64,000 nucleotides of DNA from assembly GCF_040183065.1 (NCBI RefSeq), contig NC_091121.1, forward strand, positions 38,281,287 to 38,345,286, in the 5' to 3' direction. This document shows positions 46,350 to 56,949 of the stretch, in pieces. The notes beneath the pieces are model-generated. The model was not told the origin of the DNA and did not search any database. It worked only from the letters and a program-made list of their open reading frames with translations. Within the stretch, counting starts at the first letter, position 1. The number at the start of each line of letters is the position of its first letter. Position numbers and translations under genes: made by a program. This stretch comes from Periplaneta americana. Lineage: Eukaryota > Arthropoda > Insecta > Blattodea > Blattidae.

Positions 46350-47191
46350 AGTCCAGGAAAACAAAGAGGGTTTGAAATTGAATGGGTTACATTAGCTGCT
46401 TGTTTATGCGGATGACATGAATATGTTAGGAGAAAATCCAAAACTATTAGGAAATTTTACTTGAAGCAAGTAATGAGACAGGTTTGGAAGTTATGTCCTG
46501 AAAATACAAAGTATATGATTATGTCTCGTGACCAGTACATAGTACGAAATGGGAATATAAAAATTAGGAATTTATCCTTTGAAGAGATGAAAAACTTCAA
46601 ATATCTTGGAGCAACAGTAACAAATATAAATTACTCTTTGGAGGAAATTAAACATAAAATATATGTGGGAAATCATCCTATTAATCAGTTGAGAAGCTTT
46701 TGTCATCTAGTCTGCTTCCAAAAAAACTGAAAGTTTGAATTTATAAAACAGTTATATTACTGGTTGTTCTGTATGGTTGTGAAACTTGGACTCTCATTTT
46801 GAGAGAGGAACAGAGGTTAAGAACATTCGAGAATAAGGTGCTTAGGAAAAATATTTGAGGCTAGGAGGGATGAAATTACAGGAGAATTAAGAAAGTTACA
46901 CAACGCAGAACTGCACACACTGTATTCTTCACCTAACATAATTAGAATGTAGCACGTATGGAAGAATTCAGAAATGCATATAGAGTTAGTTGGGAAACCT
47001 GAGGAAAGAAGACCTTTGAAGGAGGCTGAGACGTAGATGGGAGGATAATATTAAAATGGATTTGAGGGAGGTGGGATATGATGCTAGGGACTGGATTAAT
47101 CTTGCTCAGGGTAGAGACCAATGGTGGGCTTATGTGAGGGTGGCAATGAACCTCCGAGTTCTTTAAAAGCCATTTGTAAGTAAGTAAGTAT
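46350..47191 (+). mobile_element. LINE family D, 5'-truncated, decayed, 13-bp TSD
   Basis: Starts GTCCAGGAAAACAAAGAGGG in the RT palm (the YADD box is read as YADD in LLVYADDMNML), continues through RNLSFEEMKNFKYLGATVTN and ends with CCATTTGTAAGTAAGTAAGTA. Target duplication CTATCACCTATTA at 46337-46349 and 47192-47204. Several frameshifts (for example an extra A in GGAAAAATATTTGAGG). Confidence 0.93.
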
Positions 47192-47204
47192 CTATCACCT
47201 ATTA

Positions 47205-47512
47205 CGATGCAATTCAGTATGTTTATATCTAATATAAGTTTACTAGTAGAGTTGAAGGCAGAATAAATAGTCGGGTAAAAGACAGCCTAGCACATTATAT
47301 ACAAAAAAATAGAATCAGTTGACGTGTATGTGAAATTTATATTTACGCAATTCTTGTCGCCATTTTGAGAGTTTAATGCGTAAACTTATCCATACAATAC
47401 TCACAATAAGTTCGTTATTTTAATTTTCTATTAAAATGAGTGAAAAAGTAGAACATAAAGAGATGACAGAAAGCATTCATTATTTATCATAAACGAGAAT
47501 AAAATTATTAAT
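47205..47512. other. No gene seen
   Basis: Short spacer between two LINE copies. Confidence 0.3.
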
Positions 47513-47521
47513 AGAGCTAAT

Positions 47522-48340
47522 GACGTGAATATGTTAGGAGAAAATCCACAAACGATTAGAGAAAACACGGGAATTTTATTGGAAGCAAGTAAAGAGATAG
47601 GTTTGGAAGTAAATCCCGAAAAGACAAAGTATATGATTATGTCTCGTGACGAGAATATTGTACGAAATGGAAATATAAAAATTGGAAATTTATCTTTTGA
47701 AGAGGTGGAGAAGTTCAAATATCTTGGAGCAACAGTAACAAATATAAATGATACTCGGGGGGGAAATTAAACACAGAATAAATATGGGAAATGCCTGTTA
47801 TTATTCGGTTGAGAAGTTTTTACCATCCAGTCTGCTGTCAAAAAATCTGAAAGTTAGAATTTATAAAACAGTTATATTACCGGTTGTTCTTTATGGTTGT
47901 GAAACTTGGACTCTCATTTTGAGAGAGGAACAGAGGTTAAGAACATTCGAGAATAAGGTGCTTAGGAAAATATTTGGGGCTAAGAGGGATGAAGTTACAG
48001 GAGAATGGAGAAAGTTACACAACACAGAACTGCACACATTGTATTCTTCACCTGACATAATTAAGAACATTAAATCCAGACGTTTGAGATGGGCAGGGCA
48101 TGTAGCACGTATGGGCAACTCCAGAAATGCATATAGAGTGTTAGTTGGGAGGCTGGAGGGAAAAAGACGTTTAGGGAGGCCGAGACGTAGATGGAAGATA
48201 ATATTAAAATGGATTTGAGGGAGGTGGGATATGATGATAGAGATTGGATTAATCTTCCTCAGGATAGGCACCAATGGCAGGTTTATGTGAGGGCGGCAAT
48301 GAACCTCCGGGTACCTTAAAAGCCAGTAAGTAATTAAGTA
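47522..48340 (+). mobile_element. LINE family D, 5'-truncated, 9-bp TSD
   Basis: Starts GACGTGAATATGTTAGG, just after the YADD box, and ends CCAGTAAGTAATTAAGTA. Duplication AGAGCTAAT at 47513-47521 and 48341-48349. Two long frames (47525-47770 and 47748-48218) overlap where an extra G sits in CTCGGGGGGGAAA, so one indel splits an otherwise long coding stretch; a second loss near 48194 (GATGGAAGATAAT) ends it. Confidence 0.94.
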
Positions 48341-48349
48341 AGAGCTAAT

Positions 48350-49109
48350 CATTCATTCCATTGGCCTATTTTAAAATGTAATATAAATTATATGCAGAAT
48401 CATAATTATTTTTCTCAGACTGTAGAAGATTCTACAATAATGTCAACAGTGTAATAATGATTATGTTCATAATGAACTTAATGGAGTTTGCTACTGATTT
48501 ATTTGCAGAATCTTTGGTTTCGTCTACTGAGACACAAATTTTATCTACTACTATTTCCCTTATGTAATCATCACTTTTTTATAGCAAATTTCGAAGTAAT
48601 ATTTCCATAACCTCAAATCACTTGGCAATTTTCTGTTTGTGTGTATTTATAGGAATTCTTTACGGAAGAATTTCGATGTTTTCGAAGTGGAATATCAGCA
48701 TGAACAAATGCATGGCATAAATCTTAAATAAAAAGTTTAGTCTGATTACTTGGAAATGATGAAGTAGGGGATGTTCCTTCCTGTTAGTTCATTCGTAAAA
48801 TTTTAAGTTGGTTTTTGTGTCCTTTAGAGGTTAAATGCTGTTGTATGTAGAGCCTCTGAATACCACTAATTTTTAAATTACTGGTTACATCACTTGCATT
48901 CGATTACTTTCCATCACTAGAAGAATAAAGTCTACAAAACTCCTGTACAGGTAATAATATAGTCCTAAGCCATAAAAATAACATTTTACAGGAGAGCTTA
49001 TTGAAAGTTTTCGAGTCAAATGCTATTAGGTGCGGTATCATAATTTCTTCAGCAGCATTTCTGTTATTTGTTGAGTAAATTTTATAATATTTTACTAGTA
49101 GCTTCCACA
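48350..49109. other. No gene seen
   Basis: Nothing supported. Confidence 0.3.
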
Positions 49110-49111
49110 TA

Positions 49112-49547
49112 CAGTGGACTCTCCTAAGTTCGACTGAACAGAATTGAAAGTTCAGTCCAATAAGGGTAGTGGGTGTGGCAGGTGAAATGAATACAAATTC
49201 TTATTGGTTCTCCATCAACGAATACAGTACTCTACTTGCATTTTCTGCCCGCCCAGAGACTTATGTATGCACTTCTAGTACCACAGTGGGTTTCGACAGT
49301 TCCGTGTCACAAATAGCACAATTCTGAAATAGAAAAAGGAGAGTTCATTAATTTAAAATCAGTGATCAATATGGATGTCCTAATCAATAAAATATTCTGT
49401 TTTCCTTTAACAGAAGTATCACTAAAAAGACAGAACCAATTCCCATTCAAATGGCAAACCCATTTCTTAGTGTCCGTATAGGGGCATGTCTAATTCTCCT
49501 ACGTAAGCAGTCGAACTATAGGATGTCGAACTTAAGAGCTTCCACTG
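49112..49547. mobile_element. pogo/Tc1-mariner-like MITE U
   Basis: The left end CAGTGGACTCTCCTAAGTTC and the complement of the right end CAGTGGAAGCTCTTAAGTTC form the TIR; TA lies on both sides (49110-49111 and 49548-49549). 436 bp, no coding. CAGTGGA..CTC-type ends with TA duplication suit the pogo/Tigger group. Confidence 0.8.
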
Positions 49548-49549
49548 TA

Positions 49550-50128
49550 TGTCTAAGAAATGAACTCGCACAAAAAAACAGTTTTTGGTAAAAGTGTGGC
49601 TTTGGACTACCTCATTCTCACCCTTCAATTGTAATTTGTAATTTAGAGACTTCTTTACTTTGGGTATATTTATTAATTTTTTATCACCAATATTTTGCCA
49701 TACGATCACCACGTCTGCTTCGAAACATCTAGTTAGGTACAACGAGTGTATGTATTCAACCCCCTTTGCAACGACATTGCTGCTGGAATATAGTAAGCGT
49801 TACATTGTCTTGAGTCCACTTGATCCAGGGGTCTGTGTCTAAAAAGTCAGCAGTCTAGCAATAACATAAAACAACACATATCTCTGCACTGTGAGGTCTT
49901 AAAAATAGTTGGGCTCAGGATACTACTTCTTTTGTCAACTTTTGACTCAATGTCATTCTTTTGCGGCAAAACATGTCTTAGAAGATTGTCAGTCGAATTC
50001 TGAGACACCCTGTATAATTAATTAGTCAAAATATTTAATAATTCAAAGTTTATTACTATTTTCATAGCTCAAAATATCATCACTGTCCTGAAATGCTGTA
50101 TAATTTTTAATAATTTATATTCATGTTT
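49550..50128. other. No gene seen
   Basis: Nothing supported. Confidence 0.3.
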
Positions 50129-50350
50129 AGTCGGTCTGGGTGGCGCAGTTGGTATAGTGTGGTATTCTGTGCCCGATGTTGTGGGTTCGATCCTGGCCCA
50201 GGTCGATGGCATTTAAGTGTGCTTAAATGCGACAGGCTCATGTCAGTAGATTTATTGGCATGTAAAAGCACTCCTGTGGGACAAATTTCCGGTACACCAG
50301 TGATGCTGATATAACCTCAGCAGTTGCGAGCGTTGTTAAATAAAACATAA
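50129..50350 (+). mobile_element. tRNA-derived SINE, family G copy 2
   Basis: Head GTCGGTCTGGGTGGCGCAGT, B box GGTTCGATCCT, body GATGGCATTTAAGTGTGC, tail GTTGTTAAATAAAACATAA. It is the most diverged of the four G copies (TGGGTGGCGCAG in place of TTGGTTGGCGAG). Confidence 0.88.
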
Positions 50351-50715
50351 TTTGATCTTTATTAGTATTTTTCAAGTTTAAAAGCACAAGAATGGCCATA
50401 AACGTACTAGATATTGGTTCTCACCTGGAAACAAAGATTCTGGGAACTTATGAGAAATTGTTGCAGGAAATTACAAACTGTGAAATTGTTTCAGTCAAAT
50501 AACATTATTACTAGAAACTTTAGCTTTGAAGGAACACCCAAGTATCGAAATATTTTATAAAACCAGTTTCTTTTCAGGTTTCAACAAACAATTCATTACT
50601 TTCTGGAATCTCAAAATATACCGGTAAGTATACTATAACTGTCCAGTATACAGAGTTTATCAGAAATGTTGTTAGCCTACATAGAATAGAAGCAGGTTCA
50701 ATGGTCCTTTGCTTC
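50351..50715. other. No gene seen
   Basis: Nothing supported. Confidence 0.3.
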
Positions 50716-50842
50716 AGTGGCGCCAAATTAAAATTAATTTTGTGGGAGGGGGCAAAAGTCTTGACAAAAGAACATTGGGATTTGGAGGGAAAAAATGAAA
50801 AAAATAAGCTGAACATTGCTATTCTTATTAATATTCAATCTA

Positions 50843-51078
50843 GATCCTCTATAGCATCTATAAGATGCTTTATGGTTGTGCTAACAGATGGAGAGTTACT
50901 TGTCAACAATGTGACGCTGAAACGTGTGTTCAGGTTATTGCCCAGCGACAGTCCTGATATATTTTTATATTTGTGATGATTGGTTAATTAATATTAGCCC
51001 GGCACACTCACATTCATACAAATTTCCAGACTCTAGACACCCAGGGAATTCTTCTTCTTTAAGAAAAATTCACCGAAA
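50843..51078 (-). mobile_element. SINE family F copy 2, headless
   Basis: Matches the body and tail of F1 (CTATAGCATCTATAAGATGC ... GAAAAATTCACCGAAAG); the tRNA-like head is absent. Confidence 0.85.
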
Positions 51079-51129
51079 GTAGAAAAGTAAACACAACACT
51101 AATAACTCGCTTCCCAAATACATTTTTTG

Positions 51130-51361
51130 GTCGACTTGGTTGGCGAGTTGGTATAGCGCTGGCCTTCTATGCCCAAGGTTGCGGGTTCGATCCCGGGCCA
51201 GGTCGATGGCATTTAAGTGTGCTTAAATGCGACAGGTTCATGTCAGTAGATTTACTGGCATGTAAAAGAACTCCTGCGGGACAAAATTCCGGCACATCCG
51301 GCGATGCTGATATAACCTCTGCAGTTGTGAGCGTCGTTAAATAAAACAAAACATAACAAAC
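51130..51361 (+). mobile_element. SINE family G copy 3
   Basis: Head TCGACTTGGTTGGCGAGTTG, B box GGTTCGATCCC, tail CGTCGTTAAATAAAACAAAA. Perfect 12-bp duplication ATACATTTTTTG at 51118-51129 and 51362-51373. Confidence 0.94.
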
Positions 51362-51428
51362 ATACATTTTTTGAAGAAAAGTTCTATTTCTTTACTTATT
51401 TATTTATATTGACTTCAAAAGAACATTG

Positions 51429-51698
51429 AGTCCACACCTGTGGAGTAACGGTCAGTGCGTCTGGCCGCGAAACCAGGTGGCCCGGGTTCAATTCCCGGTC
51501 GGGGCAAGTTACCTGGTTGAGGTTTTTTCCGGGGTTTTCCCTCAACCCAATATGAGCAAATGCTGGGTAACTTTCGGTGTTGGACCCCGGACTCATTTCA
51601 CCGGCATTATCACCTTCATCTCATTCAGACGCTAAATAACCTAGATGTTGATAAAGCGTCGTAAAATAACCTACTAAAATAAAAAAAAAAATAAAAGA
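51429..51698 (+). mobile_element. SINE family H copy 2 (uninterrupted)
   Basis: Head GTCCACACCTGTGGAGTAAC, B box GGTTCAATTCC, body TACCTGGTTGAGG...CCCTCAACCCAATATGAGC, tail GCGTCGTAAAATAACCTACT plus poly(A). Duplication AGAACATTG at 51420-51428 and 51699-51707. It gives the intact reference for the split SINE at 37515-38970. Confidence 0.93.
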
Positions 51699-51815
51699 AG
51701 AACATTGCATTTCGGAGTGAAAAGAATAAATATTAAAATGAATGTTTCTATGCATTAAAATATTATCACATGTGGGCCTAACAGTAGAAAAATAAACATA
51801 ACACAACAGTATAAC

Positions 51816-52064
51816 TGAATGGAAAAATATGCCAAATAAAAGGGACTGCTAGAACAAATGGTGGATCTGCACTAGAACTTTAAATAACCTCATTGTATAT
51901 TCAGCCTTTCTTGTACAATTATTATGGATGTGCATTTTAATTCATTTGTTTAATAATATATATTTTATTATTTGGTTGCTAGTCTGTTGTTTAAATACGT
52001 CTCTTTTCTTTTATTAATTTAACAGTCTGGTTTCCACAAAACTATTAAAGTATATTTTTTACAG
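51816..52064. other. No gene; upstream flank of the Brf1-like exon
   Basis: AT-rich, ending in a plausible acceptor (TATATTTTTTACAG). Confidence 0.4.
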
Positions 52065-52349
52065 AGAAAGAAGAAAGATTATCAAAAGAAAAAGGTAAAT
52101 CAGAAAAGAAAAGGCGAAAGACAGGTCCAAGGAAGAATAAAAGCAACAATACTGCCAATTCGGGTGGTGAAGCTATAGAAAAGATGCTTCAAGAAAAGAA
52201 AATATCCTCCAAGATAAATTATGATGTTTTAAGAGTCTGAATGTTAAATCATTAGAAACTCCTCCGACATCCACAAAGGAGCCCAGTGAAAGTACACCAA
52301 TTCTTCCGAAACGAGATGGTGTTTCATTATTTGGCTCCCCAGAAAAAAG
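52065..52349 (+). pseudogene. Brf1: Brf1 (TFIIIB 90-kDa subunit) exon remnant with three frameshifts
   Basis: Brf1 is the TFIIIB subunit that positions RNA polymerase III at tRNA genes. This exon falls in its TBP-binding homology region. One frame reads EERLSKEKGKSEKKRRKTGP, another [13 protein letters not shown], another ISSKINYDVLR, another SLNVKSLETPPTSTKEP; the human protein has [20 protein letters not shown] at this point. Reaching them needs an extra A in the run at 52139-52143, a lost base near 52200, and a lost base near 52233. The borders are TTTTTTACAG| and AAAAAAG|GTACGA. No other Brf1 exon is visible. Decayed duplicate exon is favoured; an assembly with indel errors is the alternative. 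Confidence 0.75.
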
Positions 52350-52879
52350 GTACGACTTTTAAGACTTTATCCAACGTAGCTTCTCGTTCTATGCATTTCC
52401 ATGATAAAGATCTCCTAATTTATTAATTATGTTGCAAACACATTATTCTCGCAAACTCTATAAATGTGAGGCGTTTTCACATGATAAAACAATATGTTTA
52501 GCATTCCATGTAGTAGTGAATTATTTAATGAATTCCAGAAATGATATTTCTTCTTTTTTAAGGGGCCATTTGGAAAATAATCTCTCTAGAACATTATTGT
52601 ATTTTTTTATAGTTACCTATGGAAAGGCGTTTGAAGCAAGATTCTGGTCGCACTATCTCATTCTAGTGCCAAGATCATGAAATCATGGAACTCTACCTGT
52701 GCTCCTGTGAGCTTTCGCGGCATCTAAAGGGCTAGGGGGCTGCCTTTACTTATGCCTTCCCGTCCATCAAAGCCTATTTAAGTTTTTGGGCTGTTGAAAT
52801 TCCTTCATCAATTTTGTGAATTTTACGAGGTGTTCCTGATCAATTTTTTTAATTTGCTGCTCACATAATATAATACTTC
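52350..52879. other. No gene seen
   Basis: Downstream flank of the Brf1-like exon. An open minus-strand run near 52780-52890 (EQQIKKIDQEHLVKFTKLMK) has no assignment. Confidence 0.3.
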
Positions 52880-53545
52880 TGTTTGTGAAAATTTTATTTT
52901 CTGAAGGAATGTCCACTTTCTATATTACCGGTTGTTCCATATGATTGTGAAACTTGGGCTCTCACTCTGACAGAGGAACAGAGATTAGGGTGTTTGAGAA
53001 TAAGGTTCTTAGGAAAATATTTGGAGCTAAGAGGGATGAAGTTACAGGAGAATGGAGAAAGTTACACAACACAGAACTGCATGCATTGTATTCTTCACCT
53101 GACATAATTAGGAACATTAAATCCAGACGTTTGAGATGGGCAGGGCATAGCACATATGGGCGAATCCAGAAATGCATATAGAGTGTTAGTTGGGAGACCG
53201 GAGGGAAAAAGACCTTTGGAGAGGCCGAGACTTAGATGGGAGAATAATATTAAAATTGATTTGAAGGAGGTGGGATATGATAGAGAGTGGATTAATCTTG
53301 CACAGGATAGGGACCTATGGCGGGCTTTATGTGAGAGTGGCAATGAACCTGCAGGTTCCTTAAAAGCCATTTGTAAGAAGTAAGTATGTCCTCTTTCTTT
53401 GCTTATTTATTTATATTGACTTGAAAAGAACACTGGATTTCGGAATGAAAGGAGTAAGTTAAATATTAAAAATGAATGTTTCTATGCATTAAAAATATTC
53501 ACATGTAGGCATAACAGTAGAAAAATAAACATAACACAACAGTAT
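52880..53545 (-). repeat. Repeat family P, interrupted by a LINE
   Basis: TTATTTTCTGAAGGAATGTCC before the insert and CTTTGCTTATTTATTTATAT ... CAGTAGAAAAATAAACATAA after it match the P units at 51374-51815 and, in reverse, at 60788-61335. Confidence 0.8.
52922..53385 (+). mobile_element. LINE family D 3' end, 13-bp TSD (in P)
   Basis: Starts ATATTACCGGTTGTTCC and ends CCATTTGTAAGAAGTAAGT. Duplication ATGTCC(A/T)CTTTCT at 52909-52921 and 53386-53398. The frame breaks at GGGCATAGCACATATGG. Confidence 0.92.
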
Positions 53546-53773
53546 AATTGAATTGACTTCTGCAAAAAGGACACATGTTACAAATTTAGTTTTGAGATAA
53601 TCAAGAAAAATTGAATAACAGGAAAAATACTGAATATTTGTGACTGAAATTATTACTACATTAAATTAACAATAAATATAACTGAAATACAGTATTACCT
53701 TCTAAAAATCATTATATCTTAACTTGGTATAAATTAAAATATTTTGCAACATATGTCCTTTTTGCAGACCAAA
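53546..53773. other. No gene seen
   Basis: Nothing supported. Confidence 0.3.
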
Positions 53774-54632
53774 CTTTTTTTTTCGTTGTTGGTAACTCTG
53801 TGGCCCTCCAGCTTGGGAGTTGGGCGAAGGCCTAACAACTCATCACCGTAAAAAACAGCTTGTTACGAATCCTTCAAATAAGCCTTGTAATGGGACTGAT
53901 TCTCTAGCACGATTTATAAAACAGTTATATTACCGGTTGTTCTTTATGGTTGTAAAACTTGGACTCCCACTTTGAGAGAGGAACATAGGTTAAGGGTGTT
54001 TGAGAATAAGGTGCTTAGGAAAATATTTGGGGCTAAGAGGGATGAAATTACAGGAGAATGGAGAAAGTTACACTACACAGAACTGCACGCATTGTATTCT
54101 TCACCTGACATAATTAGGAACATTAAATCCAGACGTTTGAGATGGGCAGGGCATGTAGCACGTATGGGCGAATCCAGAAATGCATATAGAGTGTTAGTTG
54201 GGAGGTCGGAGGGAAAAAGAGCTTTAGGGAGGCCGAGACGTAGATGGGAAGATAATATTAAAATGGATTTGAGAGAGGTGGGATATGATGATAGAGAATG
54301 GATTATTCTTGCTCAGGATAGGGACCGATGGCAGACTTATGTGAGGGTGGCAATGAACCTCCGGGTTCCTTAAAAGCCAGTAAGTAAGTAAGTTGGTAAC
54401 TCTATAGAATCTATTAGATGCTTTATGTTTGTGCTAACAGATGGAGTTACTTGTCAACAATGTGACGCTGAAACGTTTGTTCAGGTTATTGCACAGCGAC
54501 AGTCCTGATGTATTGTTATATTTGTGATGATTGGTTAATTAATATTAACCCGGCACAATCAAACTCACATTCAAACAAATTTCCAGACTCTAGACACCCA
54601 GGGAATTCCACTTCTTCAAGAAAAAAACATTT
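53774..54632 (-). mobile_element. SINE family F copy 3, headless, split by a LINE
   Basis: The tail end with a poly(T) complement is at 53774-53799; the body resumes at 54404-54632. The break is the LINE copy at 53800-54391. Confidence 0.85.
53800..54391 (+). mobile_element. LINE family D, 5' leader fused to 3' end, 12-bp TSD
   Basis: 53800-53908 (GTGGCCCTCCAGCTTGGGAG ... GGACTGATTCTCTAGCACG) differs from every other D copy here and looks like the element's 5' leader. It is joined directly to the 3' coding part ([20 protein letters not shown] ... [20 protein letters not shown]) and tail. The whole unit is bounded by GTTGGTAACTCT at 53788-53799 and 54392-54403, so leader and 3' end inserted together, with the middle missing. 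Confidence 0.8.
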
Positions 54633-55449
54633 TTGTAACAACTAAATCAACAATATTTTATTATATTGCTTACATCTTACAATAATACGCAGTTTGTATA
54701 TCAAAAATAAATATTAAAGTGCAGAATACGGATTATCTTAAAAAAAAAAGATAAGATATTGTCATGTAATGTTTCATGAATGATGTAATAGTATATTCTT
54801 CAATATGTTTTAACATTAATATTCTGCTAACAACGTCAAAAATTTTGTCACTACACAACGTAAAGCGGGTAATTCTCCAATATCTTATGCGTAGTCCTCA
54901 ACGAGTGTGAAAGGCCATTGAAAATATAGTCATAAAATGAATACCATGGAATATAAAGTTCTAGTTTAGCTGAATCTTCAAGCCTCTCGTTTATAGGAAG
55001 TTTTTGTGAAATATGCACACTTTTGAGGTTGCGGTGGAGATGGACCAAGATCAAGTAAGAAGTATGTTGTACTAGTCCATTAACAAACTATCTTGCAATT
55101 AAATGACCTTCATTCGCATCTTCATACTCCAACTGCCTAAATTTGATAATCTAGAATGCCATGCTCTCTGCTCGTGATTTGTGTACTGACTCCTTGAAAA
55201 TGTTTGTTTTCTTATAACTTGTTGGCCACCACATCTTGAAAAGCAATATGTCAGCTGAAGTAATCAATTTTAAAGAAAATCTCCTCTTGACACTTGAAGG
55301 AATTAGTTCTCCATACTGCTCTGGAGTGTAGATTGTCTGCCCTTCTTATAAGCCTCTTAACAGTCTCAAAATTTCTATCACAGGCCAAAAATGATTGCCC
55401 TCTGATAGAAAAGATATGACTGATTTTCATCAGTCGTCCACTATCAACC
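54633..55449 (-). pseudogene. Antisense transposon-protein pseudogene, C-terminal part (duplicate 1)
   Basis: First copy of the segment described at 56950-57766. The 67-codon frame 54851-55054 (minus) is its last open piece. Confidence 0.55.
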
Positions 55450-56704
55450 TAACTCCATATGTAGATGAAATTATTGGGGATCATCAGTGTGGTTTTAGGC
55501 GTAATAGATCAACTATTGACCAGATATTTTTGTATTCGACAGATAATGGAGAAAAAATGGGAATATAAGGGTAGAGTGCATCAGTTATTCACAGATTTCA
55601 AAAAGGCATATGACTCGGTTAAGAGAGAAGTTTTATATGATTTTCTTATTGAATTTGGTATTCCCAAGAAACTAGTTCGATTAATTAAAATGTGTCTCAG
55701 TGAAACGTACAGCAGAGTTTGTATAGGTCAGTTTCTGTCAGATGTGTTTCCAATTCATTGTGGGCTAAAGCAAGGAGATGCACTATCATCTTTACATTTA
55801 ACTTTGCTCTAGAGTATAACATTAGGAAAGTCCAGGATAATACAGAGGGTTTGGAATTGAACGGGTTACATCAGCTGCTTGTCTATGCGGATGATGTGAA
55901 TATGTTAGGAGGAAATCCACAAACGATTAGGGAAAACACGGGAATTTTACTGGAAGCAAGTAAAGAGATAGGTTTGGAAATAAATCCCAAAAAGACAAAG
56001 TATATGATTATGTCTCGTGACCAGAATATTGGACGAAATGGAAATATAAAAATTGGAAATTTATCTATTGAAGAGGTGGAGAAGTTCAAATATCTTGGAG
56101 CAACAATAACAAATATAAATGATACTCGGGAGGAAATTAAACATAGAATAAAGATGGGAAATGCCTGTTATTATTTGGTTGACAAGCTTTTATCATCCAG
56201 TCTGCTGTCAAAAAATCTGAAAGTTAGAATTTATAAAACAATTATATTACCAGTTGTTCTTTATGGTTGTGAAACTTGGACTCTCACTTTGAGAGAGGAA
56301 CAAATATTAAGGGTGTTTGAGAATAAAGTGTTTAGGAAAATATTTGGGGCTAAGAGGGATGAAGTTACAGGAGAATGGAGAAAGTTACACAACACAGAAC
56401 TGCACGCATTGTATTCTTCACCTGACATAATTAGGAACATTAAATCCAGACGTTTGAGATGGGCAGGGCACGTAGCACGTATGGGCGAATCCAGAAATGC
56501 ATATAGAGTGTTAGTTGGGAGGTCGGAGGGAAAAAGAGCTTTAGGGAGGCCGAGACGTAGATGGGAAGATAATATTAAAATGGATTTGAGAGAGGTGGGA
56601 TATGATGATAGAGAATGGATTATTCTTGCTCAGGATAGGGACCGATGGCAGACTTATGTGAGGGTGGCAATGAACCTCCGGGTTCCTTAAAAGCCAGTAA
56701 GTAA
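55450..56704 (+). mobile_element. LINE family D, middle copy (recombinant)
   Basis: Begins TAACTCCATATGTAGATGAA in the RT fingers and ends with a stop plus CCAGTAAGTAAGTAAG. Frames 55465-55812 and 55719-56690 together cover RT fingers (FKKAYDSVKREVLYDFLIEF), palm ([20 protein letters not shown], catalytic YADD intact) and C-terminus ([20 protein letters not shown]). An early frameshift (ATATTTTTGTATTCG) and a second near 55793 break the protein. Product of the tandem duplication. Confidence 0.93.
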
Positions 56705-56711
56705 GTAAGTT

Positions 56712-56949
56712 GGTAACTCTATAGAATCTATTAGATGCTTTATGTTTGTGCTAACAGATGGAGTTACTTGTCAACAATGTGACGCTGAAACGTTTGTTCA
56801 GGTTATTGCACAGCGACAGTCCTGATGTATTGTTATATTTGTGATGATTGGTTAATTAATATTAACCCGGCACAATCAAACTCACATTCAAACAAATTTC
56901 CAGACTCTAGACACCCAGGGAATTCCACTTCTTCAAGAAAAAAACATTT
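56712..56949 (-). mobile_element. SINE family F copy 4 (duplicate of copy 3)
   Basis: Same sequence as 54395-54632, carried by the tandem duplication and not by a new insertion; the LINE tail precedes it in both units. Confidence 0.9.

Larger units (their letters stand above)
50716..51815 (-). repeat. Repeat family P region with a hAT-like end, hit by three SINEs
   Basis: CAGTGGCGCCAAATTAAAAT at 50716 looks like a hAT terminus and is followed by family P words (AAAAGAACATTGGGATTT). Further P sequence occupies 51079-51117, 51374-51419 and 51708-51815 (GGAGTGAAAAGAATAAATAT, CTATGCATTAAAATATT, CAGTAGAAAAATAAACATAA). Between the pieces lie SINE F2, G3 and H3. Family P also occurs at 52880-53545, 60005-60052, 60788-61335 and 63357-63530. 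Confidence 0.7.

Noticed and set aside
47891-48352. 153-codon minus-strand frame
   Set aside because: Antisense reading of the family D LINE; similar antisense frames occur in other copies (for example 52962-53177).
52065-52349. Functional Brf1 exon
   Set aside because: It would need three indel corrections in 285 bases, while the four-exon gene nearby has none in 402 coding bases. Kept as pseudogene, with assembly error as the alternative.
55719-56690. Two 323-codon proteins (also 58036-59007) as host genes
   Set aside because: They start inside a frameshifted reverse transcriptase, carry the YADD box, and are flanked by a LINE tail and target duplication.
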